A DNA stretch of 44,493 nucleotides, from assembly GCF_014859555.1 (NCBI RefSeq), contig NZ_JACUTY010000011.1:1-44493 (forward strand), given 5' to 3'. This document shows, one piece after another, positions 17,363-26,195 of the stretch (positions are counted from its first letter, which is position 1; every line of letters starts with the position of its first letter). The translations under genes and the position numbers were made by a program. A model generated the notes under the pieces. That model worked only from the letters and a program-made list of their open reading frames with translations, was not told the DNA's origin and searched no databases. This DNA is from Thiomicrospira sp. (GTDB lineage Bacteria; Pseudomonadota; Gammaproteobacteria; Thiomicrospirales; Thiomicrospiraceae).

Positions 17363-18439
17363 ATCACGTACGCGACGAATCCAAGGTGAGATATTGGTAT
17401 CGTCTTTAATCTGAATTGAGGCTTGGTTGGCTTCTGTGCGCTGACTATAGCTGCCCACTACCAACACAAAACTTTGCTTACCATCGCGTACTTGCGGAAT
17501 AATTTGAGCATTTCTAATATTTTTATCCGCCATGATTTTCTCAATACCGGCCCGTTCTTGCATGCTCGCGAGCTGTAACACATAGTGTTCCGGTGTTTGT
17601 TGTTTTAACCAGTTCACGCCATTACTGCTGGTTGATTTTGATTCAACCAGACGAACCAACCTTTCCTCAGCTCTGGGGACACTCGGTGCTTTTGGTTCGG
17701 CAACGGTTGGCTGGTTCACCGACATGTCATTATGAGTCGTTTGCGAGCCATTAGACGTTGACGCCTCTAGCGCAACACCAGAACGTTTAAGCTGGTCAAC
17801 TAAACCTTGCAAACGCGATTCCATCTGGCGTTCTAAGGTTTGAGTAACGTCATTTAAAGCATTTGGGTTTAAACGAGGACGTTGATTCTGCATATTGGCT
17901 TGTAGATTTTTTAAACCGCTTAATTCCTGCTCATATTGATCCAAGCGCGCCATGACCGTTTCAAAAGCATCGCTGTTGCCACCCTGCTCAACCGTGTCAC
18001 GTAATGCGATCATATCTTCTTGCAACTGAACCATGGTTTCTAAGGTTTCATTATGGAGGTTGCTCATTTGCTGCAAGTCTTTTTGAACCGTTGTGTAGGC
18101 AATATAAACCACACCAATAACCGTTAACAGCAAGGACAACATGATGATGACACCAAAAAAAGACACCTTATTATTAGTGGTGTTCATCGGCGGCTTGTTT
18201 GAAGCCGGACGGCTTTGTTGTCTTGAGGCATCACGTGAATGGCTTGATGATGTATTTTGAGATACAGGCATAACTTGCTCCGCGGCGTTTAGCCAATCGT
18301 TAAGAGTATGAGGACGCGCTTCATTAGATGATGAGCCCGATGAAGGTGAACGTTTAGTTGAAATCTGACTGGCTTGAGCTTCGATCGCTTCGAGCAACTT
18401 AGCGCGCTCTTTCTCAAGTTCTGAAATTGTTTGTGCCAT
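17342..18439 (-). CDS. Membrane-anchored SPOR-domain protein
   Basis: 365 residues: a cytoplasmic N-terminus starting with a short coiled coil (ISELEKERAKLLEAIEAQ), a Ser-rich linker, one transmembrane helix at about 93-115 (SFFGVIIMLSLLLTVIGVVYIAY), a periplasmic coiled coil to about 220, a low-complexity linker and a C-terminal SPOR domain from about residue 285 (HYVLQLASMQERAGIEKIM...SFVLVVGSYSQRTEA). SPOR domains bind denuded septal peptidoglycan, so a division or cell-wall role like DamX is likely but not shown. It converges with the kinase gene, overlapping it by 21 bases. Confidence 0.82.
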   Translation of the reverse strand: MAQTISELEKERAKLLEAIEAQASQISTKRSPSSGSSSNEARPHTLNDWLNAAEQVMPVSQNTSSSHSRDASRQQSRPASNKPPMNTTNNKVSFFGVIIMLSLLLTVIGVVYIAYTTVQKDLQQMSNLHNETLETMVQLQEDMIALRDTVEQGGNSDAFETVMARLDQYEQELSGLKNLQANMQNQRPRLNPNALNDVTQTLERQMESRLQGLVDQLKRSGVALEASTSNGSQTTHNDMSVNQPTVAEPKAPSVPRAEERLVRLVESKSTSSNGVNWLKQQTPEHYVLQLASMQERAGIEKIMADKNIRNAQIIPQVRDGKQSFVLVVGSYSQRTEANQASIQIKDDTNISPWIRRVRDLSGRVE

Positions 18440-18524
18440 AAAATCTTCCCAACTGCCTTAATGGTGATGTGAATTAAGTTTTTTATTGTAAAATGTAAGC
18501 CATAAAAAATAAATGGAAATTTAA

Positions 18525-18686
18525 ATGGCTTCGATTACTTTGAATCATGTGCTGGATGCGTTACTAATTATGTTAAGTTTAACCGCTATCAGCGTAACTA
18601 TCGTGGGTCTACTGATGTTTGGCTTATATCGTTTTTTTAAAAACCAAAAAGACGAAAACCCCAACCAATCAAATAAACCCGATTAA
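18525..18686 (+). CDS. Small single-span membrane protein, 53 residues
   Basis: The ATG at 18525 opens a 53-residue frame ending TAA at 18686: MASITLNHVLDALLIMLSLT, then a continuous hydrophobic helix through GLLMFGLYRFF, then a hydrophilic Lys/Asn/Asp tail. The layout (N-out or N-in single helix with basic then polar tail) is typical of small bacterial membrane proteins. It fills the otherwise empty gap between the divergent SPOR gene and ychJ. The ribosome-binding site (TGGA) is weak. I recognise no family and whether it is expressed is inference. Confidence 0.5.
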   Translation: MASITLNHVLDALLIMLSLTAISVTIVGLLMFGLYRFFKNQKDENPNQSNKPD

Positions 18687-18693
18687 ATACGTT

Positions 18694-19110
18694 TTAATCT
18701 AAAACTACCCCGCTAAGATAGCACCAATAGCCACTCGAGTTGCGCTGAAATTGACTAATTTCGCGCATTTCCCCTAGCTGTTTGCCTTGCTGGTAAAATG
18801 CGCCAAACTCAACGACTCCAGTTGCATCATTTTCAGAGCCTAGCTGAGTTTGATAAATGACTAATTTAAACCAATCAGGTTGGTCGGTTAAATCGAGCTC
18901 GCTGGGTCGAGTGTTTGCACACCAGCTTTCCAATAAATAATCGACCAAGCCCAAGCGGAATGCACTAAAACGCGATCGCATTAAGGCCTCAGCGCTTAAA
19001 GCCGGTTGGATTTTAGTATGAATAGGTTGGCAGCAGGCTGAATAGGGTTGGCCTGAACTGCACATGCAATCTGCCAATGAATTATAGGGTTTATTGTTTG
19101 AATTCAACAT
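18694..19110 (-). CDS. ychJ: YchJ family (UPF0225) SEC-C motif protein
   Basis: 138 residues. The N-terminus carries a zinc-type SEC-C motif, CMCSSGQPYSACC, as in the tail of SecA. It is followed by the YchJ signature ALSAEALMRSRFSAFRLG. The molecular function of the family is not established. Its start overlaps the MATE gene by 20 bases, so it is translated as the last member of the dnaB-alr run. The second SEC-C motif some family members have at the C-terminus is absent. Confidence 0.88.
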   Translation of the reverse strand: MLNSNNKPYNSLADCMCSSGQPYSACCQPIHTKIQPALSAEALMRSRFSAFRLGLVDYLLESWCANTRPSELDLTDQPDWFKLVIYQTQLGSENDATGVVEFGAFYQQGKQLGEMREISQFQRNSSGYWCYLSGVVLD

Positions 19111-20449
19111 GTTGAATCATCCATCGTAAGCGATATATTAATAAAATGGCCGCCATCGCTAAACCACACACTATGCCGAGCCAGAATCCAAATACACCCA
19201 TAGGCTCACCAAACGGATTAAAAAAAGCCAGTATATAGCCGCCGCCTAACCCTACACCCCAATAACTAATAAAGGTCACCCACATCGTAACTTGGGTATC
19301 ATGCAGCCCTCTTAGCGCACCGGCCATGGCGACTTGGATCGCATCAAATACTTGATAAGACGCGGCAAATAAAAATAGGATCAACGCAATCTGCACGACA
19401 TCGGTATGGCTGGTGTATAAAGCAACGATGGATTCACGAAAGCTTAGCGTAGACAAGGATAACAGAACGCCGAATATCAAAGCCAGCCCTGCCCCTGTAT
19501 AGATGCTACAGAGCAAAGCATCGCGATTTTCTTGGCCGTAAGCCATTCCAACTCGCACCGTCATCGCCATGGCTAAACTCAGCGGCAACATGAACAATAA
19601 AGACGTAAAACTCATCGCTACTTGATGTGCACCAATCACACTCGTGCCTAAGGGTGCAATAAACAAGACAATAAAGCTAAACATACCGACTTCAAATAAC
19701 AAAGCAAACGCCATCGGTAATCCAAGCAGCAAAATAGGTTTAAAGCCCATTGACCAGCTAGGGCGTGTGGTTGTTATAGAACGGTAAACTTGGGTTTTAG
19801 ATGAAAAACGCACATAAACCCAAGCGCCAATCAACATCGACCACATCACAATTGCGGTCGCCACACCACAACCTACCGCTCCCATGCCTTCTATTGGGCC
19901 ATATCCATAGATAAATAACGCATTAAGCGGAATATTTAGCAATAACGCCGCCATACTTAATGTTAGGGTTGGAAGTGTAATCCCCAGTCCTTCCCAGAAG
20001 AATCGATAGACTTGGAACAGCGCAATGCCCGGCAAACCAAATGCGGCCCAAAATAAATAATCTTCGGTCAAAGAAAATACATTTGGCGCTAAGTTCAGCA
20101 GATTCAATAAGGCTTGCGGATGCATTAATATCAGCATACTGGCGATGCCGAGTGGTAATGCCAACCATAAACCTTGCGATAAGTTGTAGCCAATTTGTTG
20201 GACTTTGTTTTGACCCAGGAATCGAGCAGTCATAGGGGTGACGGCCAGCAATATGCCGGTCGTGAAAATAAATACTGGCAATAAAATACTCGAACCTAAA
20301 CCAATCGCCGCCAAGTCAGCCACCCCTACCCAACCAGACATAATGGTGTCGACTACCCCTAAACTGGTTAAGGCTAATTGCGCGGTAAAAATAGGTAAAG
20401 CCAAGCGGATTAACTGTTTAATTTCAGCTTTAATAGCAGGAAAGTTCAT
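19091..20449 (-). CDS. MATE family multidrug efflux protein, NorM-like
   Basis: 452 residues with about 12 hydrophobic helices in two halves, and MATE-type segments near the start (LALPIFTAQLALTSLGVVDTIMSGWVG) and in the middle (VGCGVATAIVMW, FSFIVLFIAPLGTSVIGAHQVAMSF). Such proteins expel cationic drugs or metabolites in exchange for Na+ or H+. The substrate cannot be read from the sequence. It lies 5 bases after the 2-TM protein and overlaps ychJ, inside an apparent operon. Confidence 0.92.
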   Translation of the reverse strand: MNFPAIKAEIKQLIRLALPIFTAQLALTSLGVVDTIMSGWVGVADLAAIGLGSSILLPVFIFTTGILLAVTPMTARFLGQNKVQQIGYNLSQGLWLALPLGIASMLILMHPQALLNLLNLAPNVFSLTEDYLFWAAFGLPGIALFQVYRFFWEGLGITLPTLTLSMAALLLNIPLNALFIYGYGPIEGMGAVGCGVATAIVMWSMLIGAWVYVRFSSKTQVYRSITTTRPSWSMGFKPILLLGLPMAFALLFEVGMFSFIVLFIAPLGTSVIGAHQVAMSFTSLLFMLPLSLAMAMTVRVGMAYGQENRDALLCSIYTGAGLALIFGVLLSLSTLSFRESIVALYTSHTDVVQIALILFLFAASYQVFDAIQVAMAGALRGLHDTQVTMWVTFISYWGVGLGGGYILAFFNPFGEPMGVFGFWLGIVCGLAMAAILLIYRLRWMIQHVEFKQ

Positions 20450-20454
20450 GGCGT

Positions 20455-20793
20455 TTATGGTTTGTCTGAAGGGGGTTGATCATCCTGAGTCGAAGGATCG
20501 AATTCCACCTCATCTTCCTCAGGCGGCAAACTGAGTTTTTGGGGCGCAATAAAGATAATCAGCCATTTAATCGACCAATACACAATCGCGTAAATAACAA
20601 TGGCTAAGGCCAGAATTAAGGGGAAACCGATTAAGGAATCAAGCAACTCCGTTTCACCTTTTATCATTCGGGGTAGAAGTTGCTGCGCTACGACCGTATA
20701 GTACAACCACATCAAAGCGGCGATCGCGCTGATCAGAACCATGATCTGATGCAGTTTTTTGCTGGGATGGGCATATCGAAATAGATCAAGCAT
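20455..20793 (-). CDS. Unknown two-helix membrane protein
   Basis: 112 residues with hydrophobic helices at about 16-35 (QIMVLISAIAALMWLYYTVV) and 55-85 (IGFPLILALAIVIYAIVYWSIKWLIIF), then an acidic, Pro-rich tail (PPEEDEVEFDPSTQDDQPPS). I do not recognise the family. Gaps of 15 bases to nudF and 5 bases to the MATE gene place it firmly in the operon, which supports it being a real gene. Confidence 0.75.
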   Translation of the reverse strand: MLDLFRYAHPSKKLHQIMVLISAIAALMWLYYTVVAQQLLPRMIKGETELLDSLIGFPLILALAIVIYAIVYWSIKWLIIFIAPQKLSLPPEEDEVEFDPSTQDDQPPSDKP

Positions 20794-20808
20794 GAGGTAC
20801 TCAGTGGT

Positions 20809-21423
20809 TTAGGAAATTAAACGTTGAAAAAACAGCCATTGTAACCCAATGATGGTGCTAGCTACATTAAATTCCCCGTTCAGTAAACGTTGCTTGGCCT
20901 GAGAAAACGCTAGTTTGATAATCCGAATATCCTCAACTTCATGCTCTAAACCAGAAAACTCCGCGAGCTGGTCACTGTCGAGTTGCGCGGCATAAAGATG
21001 TAAAATTTCGCTTGATCCCCCTGGGCTGGGGTAAAACTGGCTGATGTATTCAAAATCCTTTAAAGCGATTCCGGCCTCTTCTAACACTTCACGCTCACAG
21101 GCTTGTTGTGCGGTTTCACCTTCATCAATCATGCCAGCAACCGGTTCAATTAACCAGGCCTGGTGGTCATGTTGGCTGATGATTGCTTGTTCTAATGCAC
21201 CCGCGCGACATTGCTCAATTAAAACCACGCATTGTTTTGTTAAATCATAAAGTAGCACAACCACCGCTTGGCCTCGGTTGAATAGTTCACGTCTAATCTT
21301 TGGGCTCATGCCGCCTTGGTAAAGGCTGTGTTGGTAATCGACTAATTCTATTTTAAAGAAACCTTGATAAGCGATTGTTTTTGAATGAATGTTAAGCGTT
21401 TTCTTCATCTGCTTAAATCTCAT
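20809..21423 (-). CDS. nudF: ADP-ribose pyrophosphatase (Nudix)
   Basis: Predicted to hydrolyse ADP-ribose to AMP and ribose 5-phosphate. The Nudix box GMIDEGETAQQACEREVLEEAGI near residues 113-135 is complete, and the family features YQGFFKIELVDYQHSLYQGGMS and YPSPGGSSEILHLY fit NudF. Two starts are possible: the ATG at 21423, overlapping alr by 11 bases, or the ATG at 21408 (MKKTLNIHS), which matches the usual N-terminal length better. It contains a palindrome copy read as HQAW. Confidence 0.9.
   Translation of the reverse strand: MRFKQMKKTLNIHSKTIAYQGFFKIELVDYQHSLYQGGMSPKIRRELFNRGQAVVVLLYDLTKQCVVLIEQCRAGALEQAIISQHDHQAWLIEPVAGMIDEGETAQQACEREVLEEAGIALKDFEYISQFYPSPGGSSEILHLYAAQLDSDQLAEFSGLEHEVEDIRIIKLAFSQAKQRLLNGEFNVASTIIGLQWLFFQRLIS
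21153..21164. repeat. ACCAGGCCTGGT palindrome, copy 8 (nudF)
   Basis: Perfect 12-mer in nudF, read on the minus strand as His-Gln-Ala-Trp. Confidence 0.9.
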
Positions 21424-22489
21424 CGTTTATTTCAATAATGGGTACACGTTGGGTAATGCCACATAAGAGCTCATAACCAATCGTACCGGCCGAGTCGGCG
21501 ATTTCGTCTACACTTAAACCGTCTCCCCACAAAATGACCGGATCGCCAATCTGTACCGAGTCCGCAAAGTCGGTTAAATCAATCGTAATCATATCCATCG
21601 AAACCCGGCCAACAATTTGAGCGCGTTGGCCATTGACTAAAACCGGCGTACCACTGGGCGCATGTCGAGGATAACCATCACCATAACCCGCCGCAGCCAC
21701 GCCGATTAAACTGCGGCGTTGAGTTTGCCAAGTTTGGCCATAACCGACCCCCTCACCTTGATCAAGCCATTTAAGACTGATAAGTTGGGTTCGGAAAGTT
21801 AATACGGCACGGAACTGAGTTTGTAATTTGCTCAAAATACCCGCGCCATATAACATAATGCCAGGGCGAATCCAGTCAAAATGAGCGCAGGTTAGGTTTT
21901 GTACGGCGGCTGAGTTGGCGAAACTTCTTGGGTAGTCGAGCTTCTTGGTGGCCTGTTCAAATACCTGTAATTGCTTAGCCGTAAACAAGTCACTTTCGCT
22001 GGCGCTTGCAAAGTGTGACATCACATGCAAGCTGATTTTGGGTTGCGCATTTTGCAACTTAATCATGATTTGTTTAAAAGCTTGCGGACTAAAACCTAAT
22101 CGATGCATACCGGTATCGATTTTTACCCAAACTTTGATCGGCGTTTGAATATTCGCCGCCAGTAACCAGTTAACCTGGTAAGGTGAATGCACCACCATTT
22201 CTAACCGATGTTGTTCAACTAAGTTGATTTCATCGGCACCAAAGATACCTTCGAGCAGTAAAATTCGATGCAAAAACCCTTTCTGACGCAAAATAAGCGC
22301 CTCATCCACTGAGGCCACCGCAAACCCATCAGCGGAAGCCAATTGATTCGCCACTCGCCCAACACCATGGCCATATCCATTGGCTTTGATCACCGCCCAA
22401 ATTTTAGCCTTGGGCGCTAAAGCACGAACTTGGTTTAAATTATGACGTAAGGCGGCTAAATTGATTTGGGCACAAATTGGACGAGACAT
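21413..22489 (-). CDS. alr: Alanine racemase
   Basis: PLP-dependent interconversion of L- and D-alanine for peptidoglycan. I start it at the ATG at 22489 (MSRPICAQINLAALRHNL), giving 358 residues, the usual size. The frame is open to 22552 but that would lie within dnaB. The PLP lysine is Lys35 in WAVIKANGYGHG, the phosphate-binding region reads GRVSMDMITIDL, and the second catalytic Tyr is in GVGYGQTW. It begins one base after the dnaB stop, so the two are coupled. This dnaB-alr arrangement is common in gammaproteobacteria. Confidence 0.95.
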   Translation of the reverse strand: MSRPICAQINLAALRHNLNQVRALAPKAKIWAVIKANGYGHGVGRVANQLASADGFAVASVDEALILRQKGFLHRILLLEGIFGADEINLVEQHRLEMVVHSPYQVNWLLAANIQTPIKVWVKIDTGMHRLGFSPQAFKQIMIKLQNAQPKISLHVMSHFASASESDLFTAKQLQVFEQATKKLDYPRSFANSAAVQNLTCAHFDWIRPGIMLYGAGILSKLQTQFRAVLTFRTQLISLKWLDQGEGVGYGQTWQTQRRSLIGVAAAGYGDGYPRHAPSGTPVLVNGQRAQIVGRVSMDMITIDLTDFADSVQIGDPVILWGDGLSVDEIADSAGTIGYELLCGITQRVPIIEINDEI

Positions 22490-22490
22490 A

Positions 22491-23951
22491 TTAATAATGC
22501 ATATCCTGTGAAGGTATGGAAGCGAAGTTTTCAAAACGCGTGTATTCGCCAATAAAGGTTAAACGAACCGTGCCGATTGACCCATTACGGTGTTTACCAA
22601 TAATAATTTCAGCGGTACCTTTATCGTCGGTGTCTGGGTAATAAACTTCATCGCGGTAAATAAAGATAATTAAATCGGCGTCCTGCTCAATCGCCCCTGA
22701 TTCACGTAAATCTGACATTTTGGGGCGCTTATCGGGGCGCTGTTCTAAGCTGCGGTTAAGCTGTGATAAAGCAATCACCGGAATATGCAATTCTTTGGCA
22801 AGCGCTTTTAAACCACGCGAAATTTCAGAGATTTCGTTTACACGGTTATCGGTATTTTGAGAACCACGCATCAACTGAAGATAATCGATGACGATTAAAC
22901 CTAAACCGGTTACTTTCGATTCGGGATCTTCAACTCCCGCTTCGATCGCTTTACGGCGTTGTTTGTCACGAATATCTTTATCAATGCGACGTGCGCGGGC
23001 TCTTAACTCGGTGATCATCAGCGCGGGCGTGTCATCTATGTAAATATCGGCGCTCGATAAAAGCGAAATGGCTTTATTCATCTTAGCCCAGTCTTCAGGC
23101 TGGAGTTTACCGGTTCGCATGCGATGGGCATCAATTCGTCCGAGTGAGCTAATCATACGCATCGCCAATTGTTCACCAGGCATTTCCATACTGAATACCG
23201 CAACCGGATAACCACTTCTGGTCGCCACGTTTTCAGCCAAGTTCATCGAAAAAGTGGTTTTACCCATCGATGGACGCCCGGCCACAATCAATAAATCGCC
23301 ATTCTGTAAACCAGAAGTCATTTCATCAAACTCGGTCAGATGGGTTTCAATTCCAGTGATAGAGCCATCGGAGTTAAATAGTTCATCAATTCGGTTAATT
23401 GCCGAGGCTAATAACTCATCCATCGTTTTGTATTGGCGTTGTTTGCCTTCACCATGCTCGGCAATCGCCATAATTTTAGACTCAGCAAAGTCTAAAATTT
23501 CGCGAATGTCTTTGCCTTTGGTAAAGAAACAGCTTTCAGACACTTCATTAGTCGCATCAATTAGCTTTCGAAGCACTGATTTCTCACGCACAATCTGGGC
23601 GTAGAATAAAATGTTACCAGCCCCTGGTGTATTCGATACCAAATCGGCAAGATAGCCTTTTCCACCCGCCAGTTCAATTTGATTTGAAGCTTCCAGCACT
23701 TCGACCACAGTAACTAGGTCAAATGGTTTATTGCTGCGGCTTAATTCACAAATAGCGGAGTAAATTGCTTGATGTTGTTTGGTATAGAAATCATATTCGT
23801 TAATGACAACCGATACATCCTCAAACGAGGCATTTGATAACATTAATCCACCCAATACAGATTGCTCTGAGTCGATGGAGTGCGGTGGCACTTTAAAGGG
23901 CGTTTGGGAGGCCGATGTGACGCTTTGGAGATTGCCTTTCATAACCAACAT
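22491..23951 (-). CDS. dnaB: Replicative DNA helicase
   Basis: Hexameric 5'-3' helicase of the replication fork. 486 residues: an N-terminal domain opening PHSIDSEQSVLGGLML, linker, and RecA-like C-terminal domain with Walker A GRPSMGKT near residue 228, Walker B GLIVIDYLQLM, and the DnaB motif SDLRESGAIEQDADLIIF. No intein is present. Start codons at 23951 and 23942 are both possible. A TATAAT at 23975-23980 could be its -10 box. Confidence 0.96.
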   Translation of the reverse strand: MLVMKGNLQSVTSASQTPFKVPPHSIDSEQSVLGGLMLSNASFEDVSVVINEYDFYTKQHQAIYSAICELSRSNKPFDLVTVVEVLEASNQIELAGGKGYLADLVSNTPGAGNILFYAQIVREKSVLRKLIDATNEVSESCFFTKGKDIREILDFAESKIMAIAEHGEGKQRQYKTMDELLASAINRIDELFNSDGSITGIETHLTEFDEMTSGLQNGDLLIVAGRPSMGKTTFSMNLAENVATRSGYPVAVFSMEMPGEQLAMRMISSLGRIDAHRMRTGKLQPEDWAKMNKAISLLSSADIYIDDTPALMITELRARARRIDKDIRDKQRRKAIEAGVEDPESKVTGLGLIVIDYLQLMRGSQNTDNRVNEISEISRGLKALAKELHIPVIALSQLNRSLEQRPDKRPKMSDLRESGAIEQDADLIIFIYRDEVYYPDTDDKGTAEIIIGKHRNGSIGTVRLTFIGEYTRFENFASIPSQDMHY

Positions 23952-23974
23952 GCTGAGTTTATAAATGAAGCCTT

Positions 23975-23980
23975 ATTATA
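23975..23980 (-). promoter_or_regulatory. Possible -10 box for the dnaB operon
   Basis: A perfect TATAAT on the minus strand 24 bases before the dnaB start, in the gap after the rplI terminator. No convincing -35 hexamer is visible at normal spacing. Confidence 0.35.
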
Positions 23981-24021
23981 AACGATGCGATAGAAAAATC
24001 GGCGCTGTCGAGCTGAAATAA

Positions 24022-24056
24022 AAAAAGCCAAAATGATTAATTCATTTTGGCTTTTT
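24022..24056 (-). terminator. Rho-independent terminator after rplI
   Basis: Perfect 15-bp stem (24022-24036 with 24042-24056) and a 5-base loop, with A and T runs at its two ends, so it can work in both directions. It separates the rpsF-rplI operon from dnaB. Confidence 0.92.
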
Positions 24057-24080
24057 ACTAACACACGTAAAGCGAGCGAA

Positions 24081-24530
24081 TTAAGCCGCTGCTTTTACTT
24101 CAACATTGATTGAAGCAATTACATCAGTGTGTAATTGAACATCAATTTCAAACGTACCAGTATGACGTAGTGGGCCTTCAGGCATACGAACATAACGACG
24201 TTCGATATCGAAACCTGATGCTTTTAATGCATCGGCAATATCTTGTGTACCGATTGAACCGAAAAGCTTGCCTTCTTCACCAGCGCTAGCTTCAACAGTC
24301 ACAACCATACCGTTCATTTTTTCATATACCGCTTGAGCTTGGGCTAATAACTCAGCCGCTTGCTTCTCAAGCTCTGCACGACGTGCTTCAAACTCGGCTA
24401 CGTTATCTTTTGTAGCAGGCTTGGCTTTACCTTGTGGAATTAGGAAGTTACGAGCGTATCCGGCCTTAACCGCTACCTGATCACCCAAACCGCCTAAATT
24501 TTGTACTTTTTCAAGCAGAATAACGTTCAT
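24081..24530 (-). CDS. rplI: 50S ribosomal protein L9
   Basis: 149 residues with the L9 signature at the N-terminus ([32 protein letters not shown]), the long connecting helix (about 40-75) and the C-terminal RNA-binding domain ([14 protein letters not shown]). Last gene of the rpsF operon, followed by a strong terminator. Confidence 0.97.
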   Translation of the reverse strand: MNVILLEKVQNLGGLGDQVAVKAGYARNFLIPQGKAKPATKDNVAEFEARRAELEKQAAELLAQAQAVYEKMNGMVVTVEASAGEEGKLFGSIGTQDIADALKASGFDIERRYVRMPEGPLRHTGTFEIDVQLHTDVIASINVEVKAAA

Positions 24531-24540
24531 AAGAAAACCT

Positions 24541-25437
24541 CTATTTACTTTCTACCCATCGGCGACGGAAATCACTAAATGTATCCGCCAAGCCAACGAT
24601 CGCTAAAACTAATACTGTTTGCGGAAACACAAGCAGTAAGAAATACAGAGCAAATAACCAGCCCTTGCTTAAGTTTTTAACAAACACAGCATGGTGGGTA
24701 ATTGCCAGCCCTTGAAACATTAATACCATGCTAAGCAATCCAAACAGGTCGCCTAACAGTCCACCGCTTGCCTCGTTTAAAAACAAGCTTGCGATGGCGA
24801 CAATCACAGTGGCAATTGCGACATTTTTTGGCAATCTTAACTGATGAAAGTCTTTCTGAAACTGTCCTGGATAATATAAAACACCTTGCATCCAACGCCC
24901 GATTAACAGCGTACCAAACCAGAGAACAACCGCAAACATGGCTAATAACATAGACATGACATTCGTCACTTGCTCAATCATTTCAGATGAGTAAGCGACA
25001 CCGGCTTCTTCTAGGACTGGTCGCAACATTTGGTCAAATAAACCCATCCACCATGTCGGTAAATCACCTAACATGAGATGCGCTATTAATAAACCAGCAC
25101 CTGACATTAACGCAGCTATCTGAAGTGTGGATCCCATGGAGTTAGTTTGACGTAATACAAGCGCCAGAATCCAAACAGGAACCATAAACTCCAGAATTGC
25201 GACCAAACCCGGCAAATAACTACCAGATAAAAACCCCGAAACAACTAGGTTTACAGCCATCGCAGCTAATAGAGTTTTAAAGCCATCGCTAACACCAACT
25301 CGCAACGTAATCAGCGCAATGATGGCACCCGCAAAAACACCAAACGGGCTAAACCAAACAGTCAATAAGGCAAATCCAATTGCTGCAAGATAAGCCTGCA
25401 TAGGGCCTTTCATCACAAAATTGGCGATTGCTATCAT
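24541..25437 (-). CDS. DUF2232 membrane protein between rpsR and rplI
   Basis: 298 residues with about eight hydrophobic helices and few charged residues, ending in a basic tail ([10 protein letters not shown]). Position between rpsR and rplI and the sequence style match the DUF2232 (YybS-like) proteins commonly found in this operon in proteobacteria. Its function is unknown. The gaps are 28 bases after rpsR and 10 bases before rplI. Confidence 0.85.
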   Translation of the reverse strand: MIAIANFVMKGPMQAYLAAIGFALLTVWFSPFGVFAGAIIALITLRVGVSDGFKTLLAAMAVNLVVSGFLSGSYLPGLVAILEFMVPVWILALVLRQTNSMGSTLQIAALMSGAGLLIAHLMLGDLPTWWMGLFDQMLRPVLEEAGVAYSSEMIEQVTNVMSMLLAMFAVVLWFGTLLIGRWMQGVLYYPGQFQKDFHQLRLPKNVAIATVIVAIASLFLNEASGGLLGDLFGLLSMVLMFQGLAITHHAVFVKNLSKGWLFALYFLLLVFPQTVLVLAIVGLADTFSDFRRRWVESK

Positions 25438-25465
25438 AGTATTATGGGTTCCTTCAGAACTTTAA

Positions 25466-25693
25466 TTACTTGTGCTGATCAGTGTATGGCAACAAAGCTA
25501 ATACGCGCGCACGCTTAATAGCTGTTGACAATTGACGCTGATACTTAGCGCTGGTACCTGTAATACGGCTAGGTACGATTTTACCGGTTTCGGTAATATA
25601 AGCACGCAAGGTATCAATGTCTTTATAATCAATTTCTTTAACGCCTTCTGCTGAAAAACGGCAGTATTTTTTACGTCCAAAATTTCTCGCCAT
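25466..25693 (-). CDS. rpsR: 30S ribosomal protein S18
   Basis: 75 residues, [20 protein letters not shown] to the end. I use the ATG at 25693, which follows GGGGAG; longer in-frame starts lie inside rpsF and would add a non-homologous extension. S18 binds the 30S platform as a pair with S6, encoded immediately upstream. Confidence 0.96.
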   Translation of the reverse strand: MARNFGRKKYCRFSAEGVKEIDYKDIDTLRAYITETGKIVPSRITGTSAKYQRQLSTAIKRARVLALLPYTDQHK

Positions 25694-25694
25694 G

Positions 25695-26054
25695 TTACTC
25701 TCCCCTATGGTATGAAGTGGCTTCAGGTTTATCATCCTTCTTGCCTGCCATGACAGACGGCTCAGTAACCGCTTCATTGCGTGCGATTACCATTTTACGT
25801 AACACGGCATCGTTATAATAAAACGCATTTTCAAGTTCGTCCAAAGCCGTTTGGTTACATTCAATGTTCATTAAAATGTAATGGGCTTTGTGCACTTTAT
25901 TGATTGTATAAGCTAATTGACGACGACCCCAGTCTTCTAGACGGTGGATTTTTCCATCAGCTTGTTCAATGATCGAACGATAACGTTCGATCATTGCAGG
26001 CACCTGCTCGCTTTGATCAGGATGCACTAGGAATACTACTTCGTAATGACGCAT
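25695..26054 (-). CDS. rpsF: 30S ribosomal protein S6
   Basis: 119 residues beginning [19 protein letters not shown], with the S6 core [23 protein letters not shown] and a polar, charged C-terminal tail. A strong ribosome-binding site (AAGGAGAG) precedes the ATG. Its stop codon lies one base before the rpsR start. The S6-S18 pair probably regulates this operon through the leader described separately. Confidence 0.96.
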   Translation of the reverse strand: MRHYEVVFLVHPDQSEQVPAMIERYRSIIEQADGKIHRLEDWGRRQLAYTINKVHKAHYILMNIECNQTALDELENAFYYNDAVLRKMVIARNEAVTEPSVMAGKKDDKPEATSYHRGE

Positions 26055-26081
26055 GGTCTCTCCTTATGGATCTAATACAGA

Positions 26082-26134
26082 GCCTTATCACATTTTGTGA
26101 TAAGGCAAGGAATTCCATAACGGCGTTTTATGCC
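26082..26134 (-). promoter_or_regulatory. rpsF leader hairpins, candidate S6:S18 binding site
   Basis: The transcript from the upstream promoter first forms an imperfect hairpin around CATACGGC/GCCGTTATG (26116-26138) containing CCG, then a perfect 11-bp stem with a 3-base loop (26082-26106), then the rpsF ribosome-binding site. Many bacteria use a CCG-containing rpsF leader bound by S6:S18 for feedback control. I see the hairpins directly; the assignment is inference. Confidence 0.5.
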
Positions 26135-26149
26135 GTATGAAAGGCGAGA

Positions 26150-26178
26150 ATTATAGAGAAATCCATGCCTTAATGCAA
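26150..26178 (-). promoter_or_regulatory. Sigma-70-type promoter of the rpsF-rplI operon
   Basis: On the minus strand TTGCAT (26178-26173), a 17-base spacer and a perfect TATAAT (26155-26150). It sits about 96 bases before rpsF, leaving room for the leader hairpins. Confidence 0.75.
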
Positions 26179-26195
26179 TAAGTTTAGAGGGGTTT

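Noticed and set aside
20238..20534. A 98-residue frame antisense to the MATE gene and the 2-TM gene
   Set aside because: It crosses the boundary of two real minus-strand genes and has no start signal.
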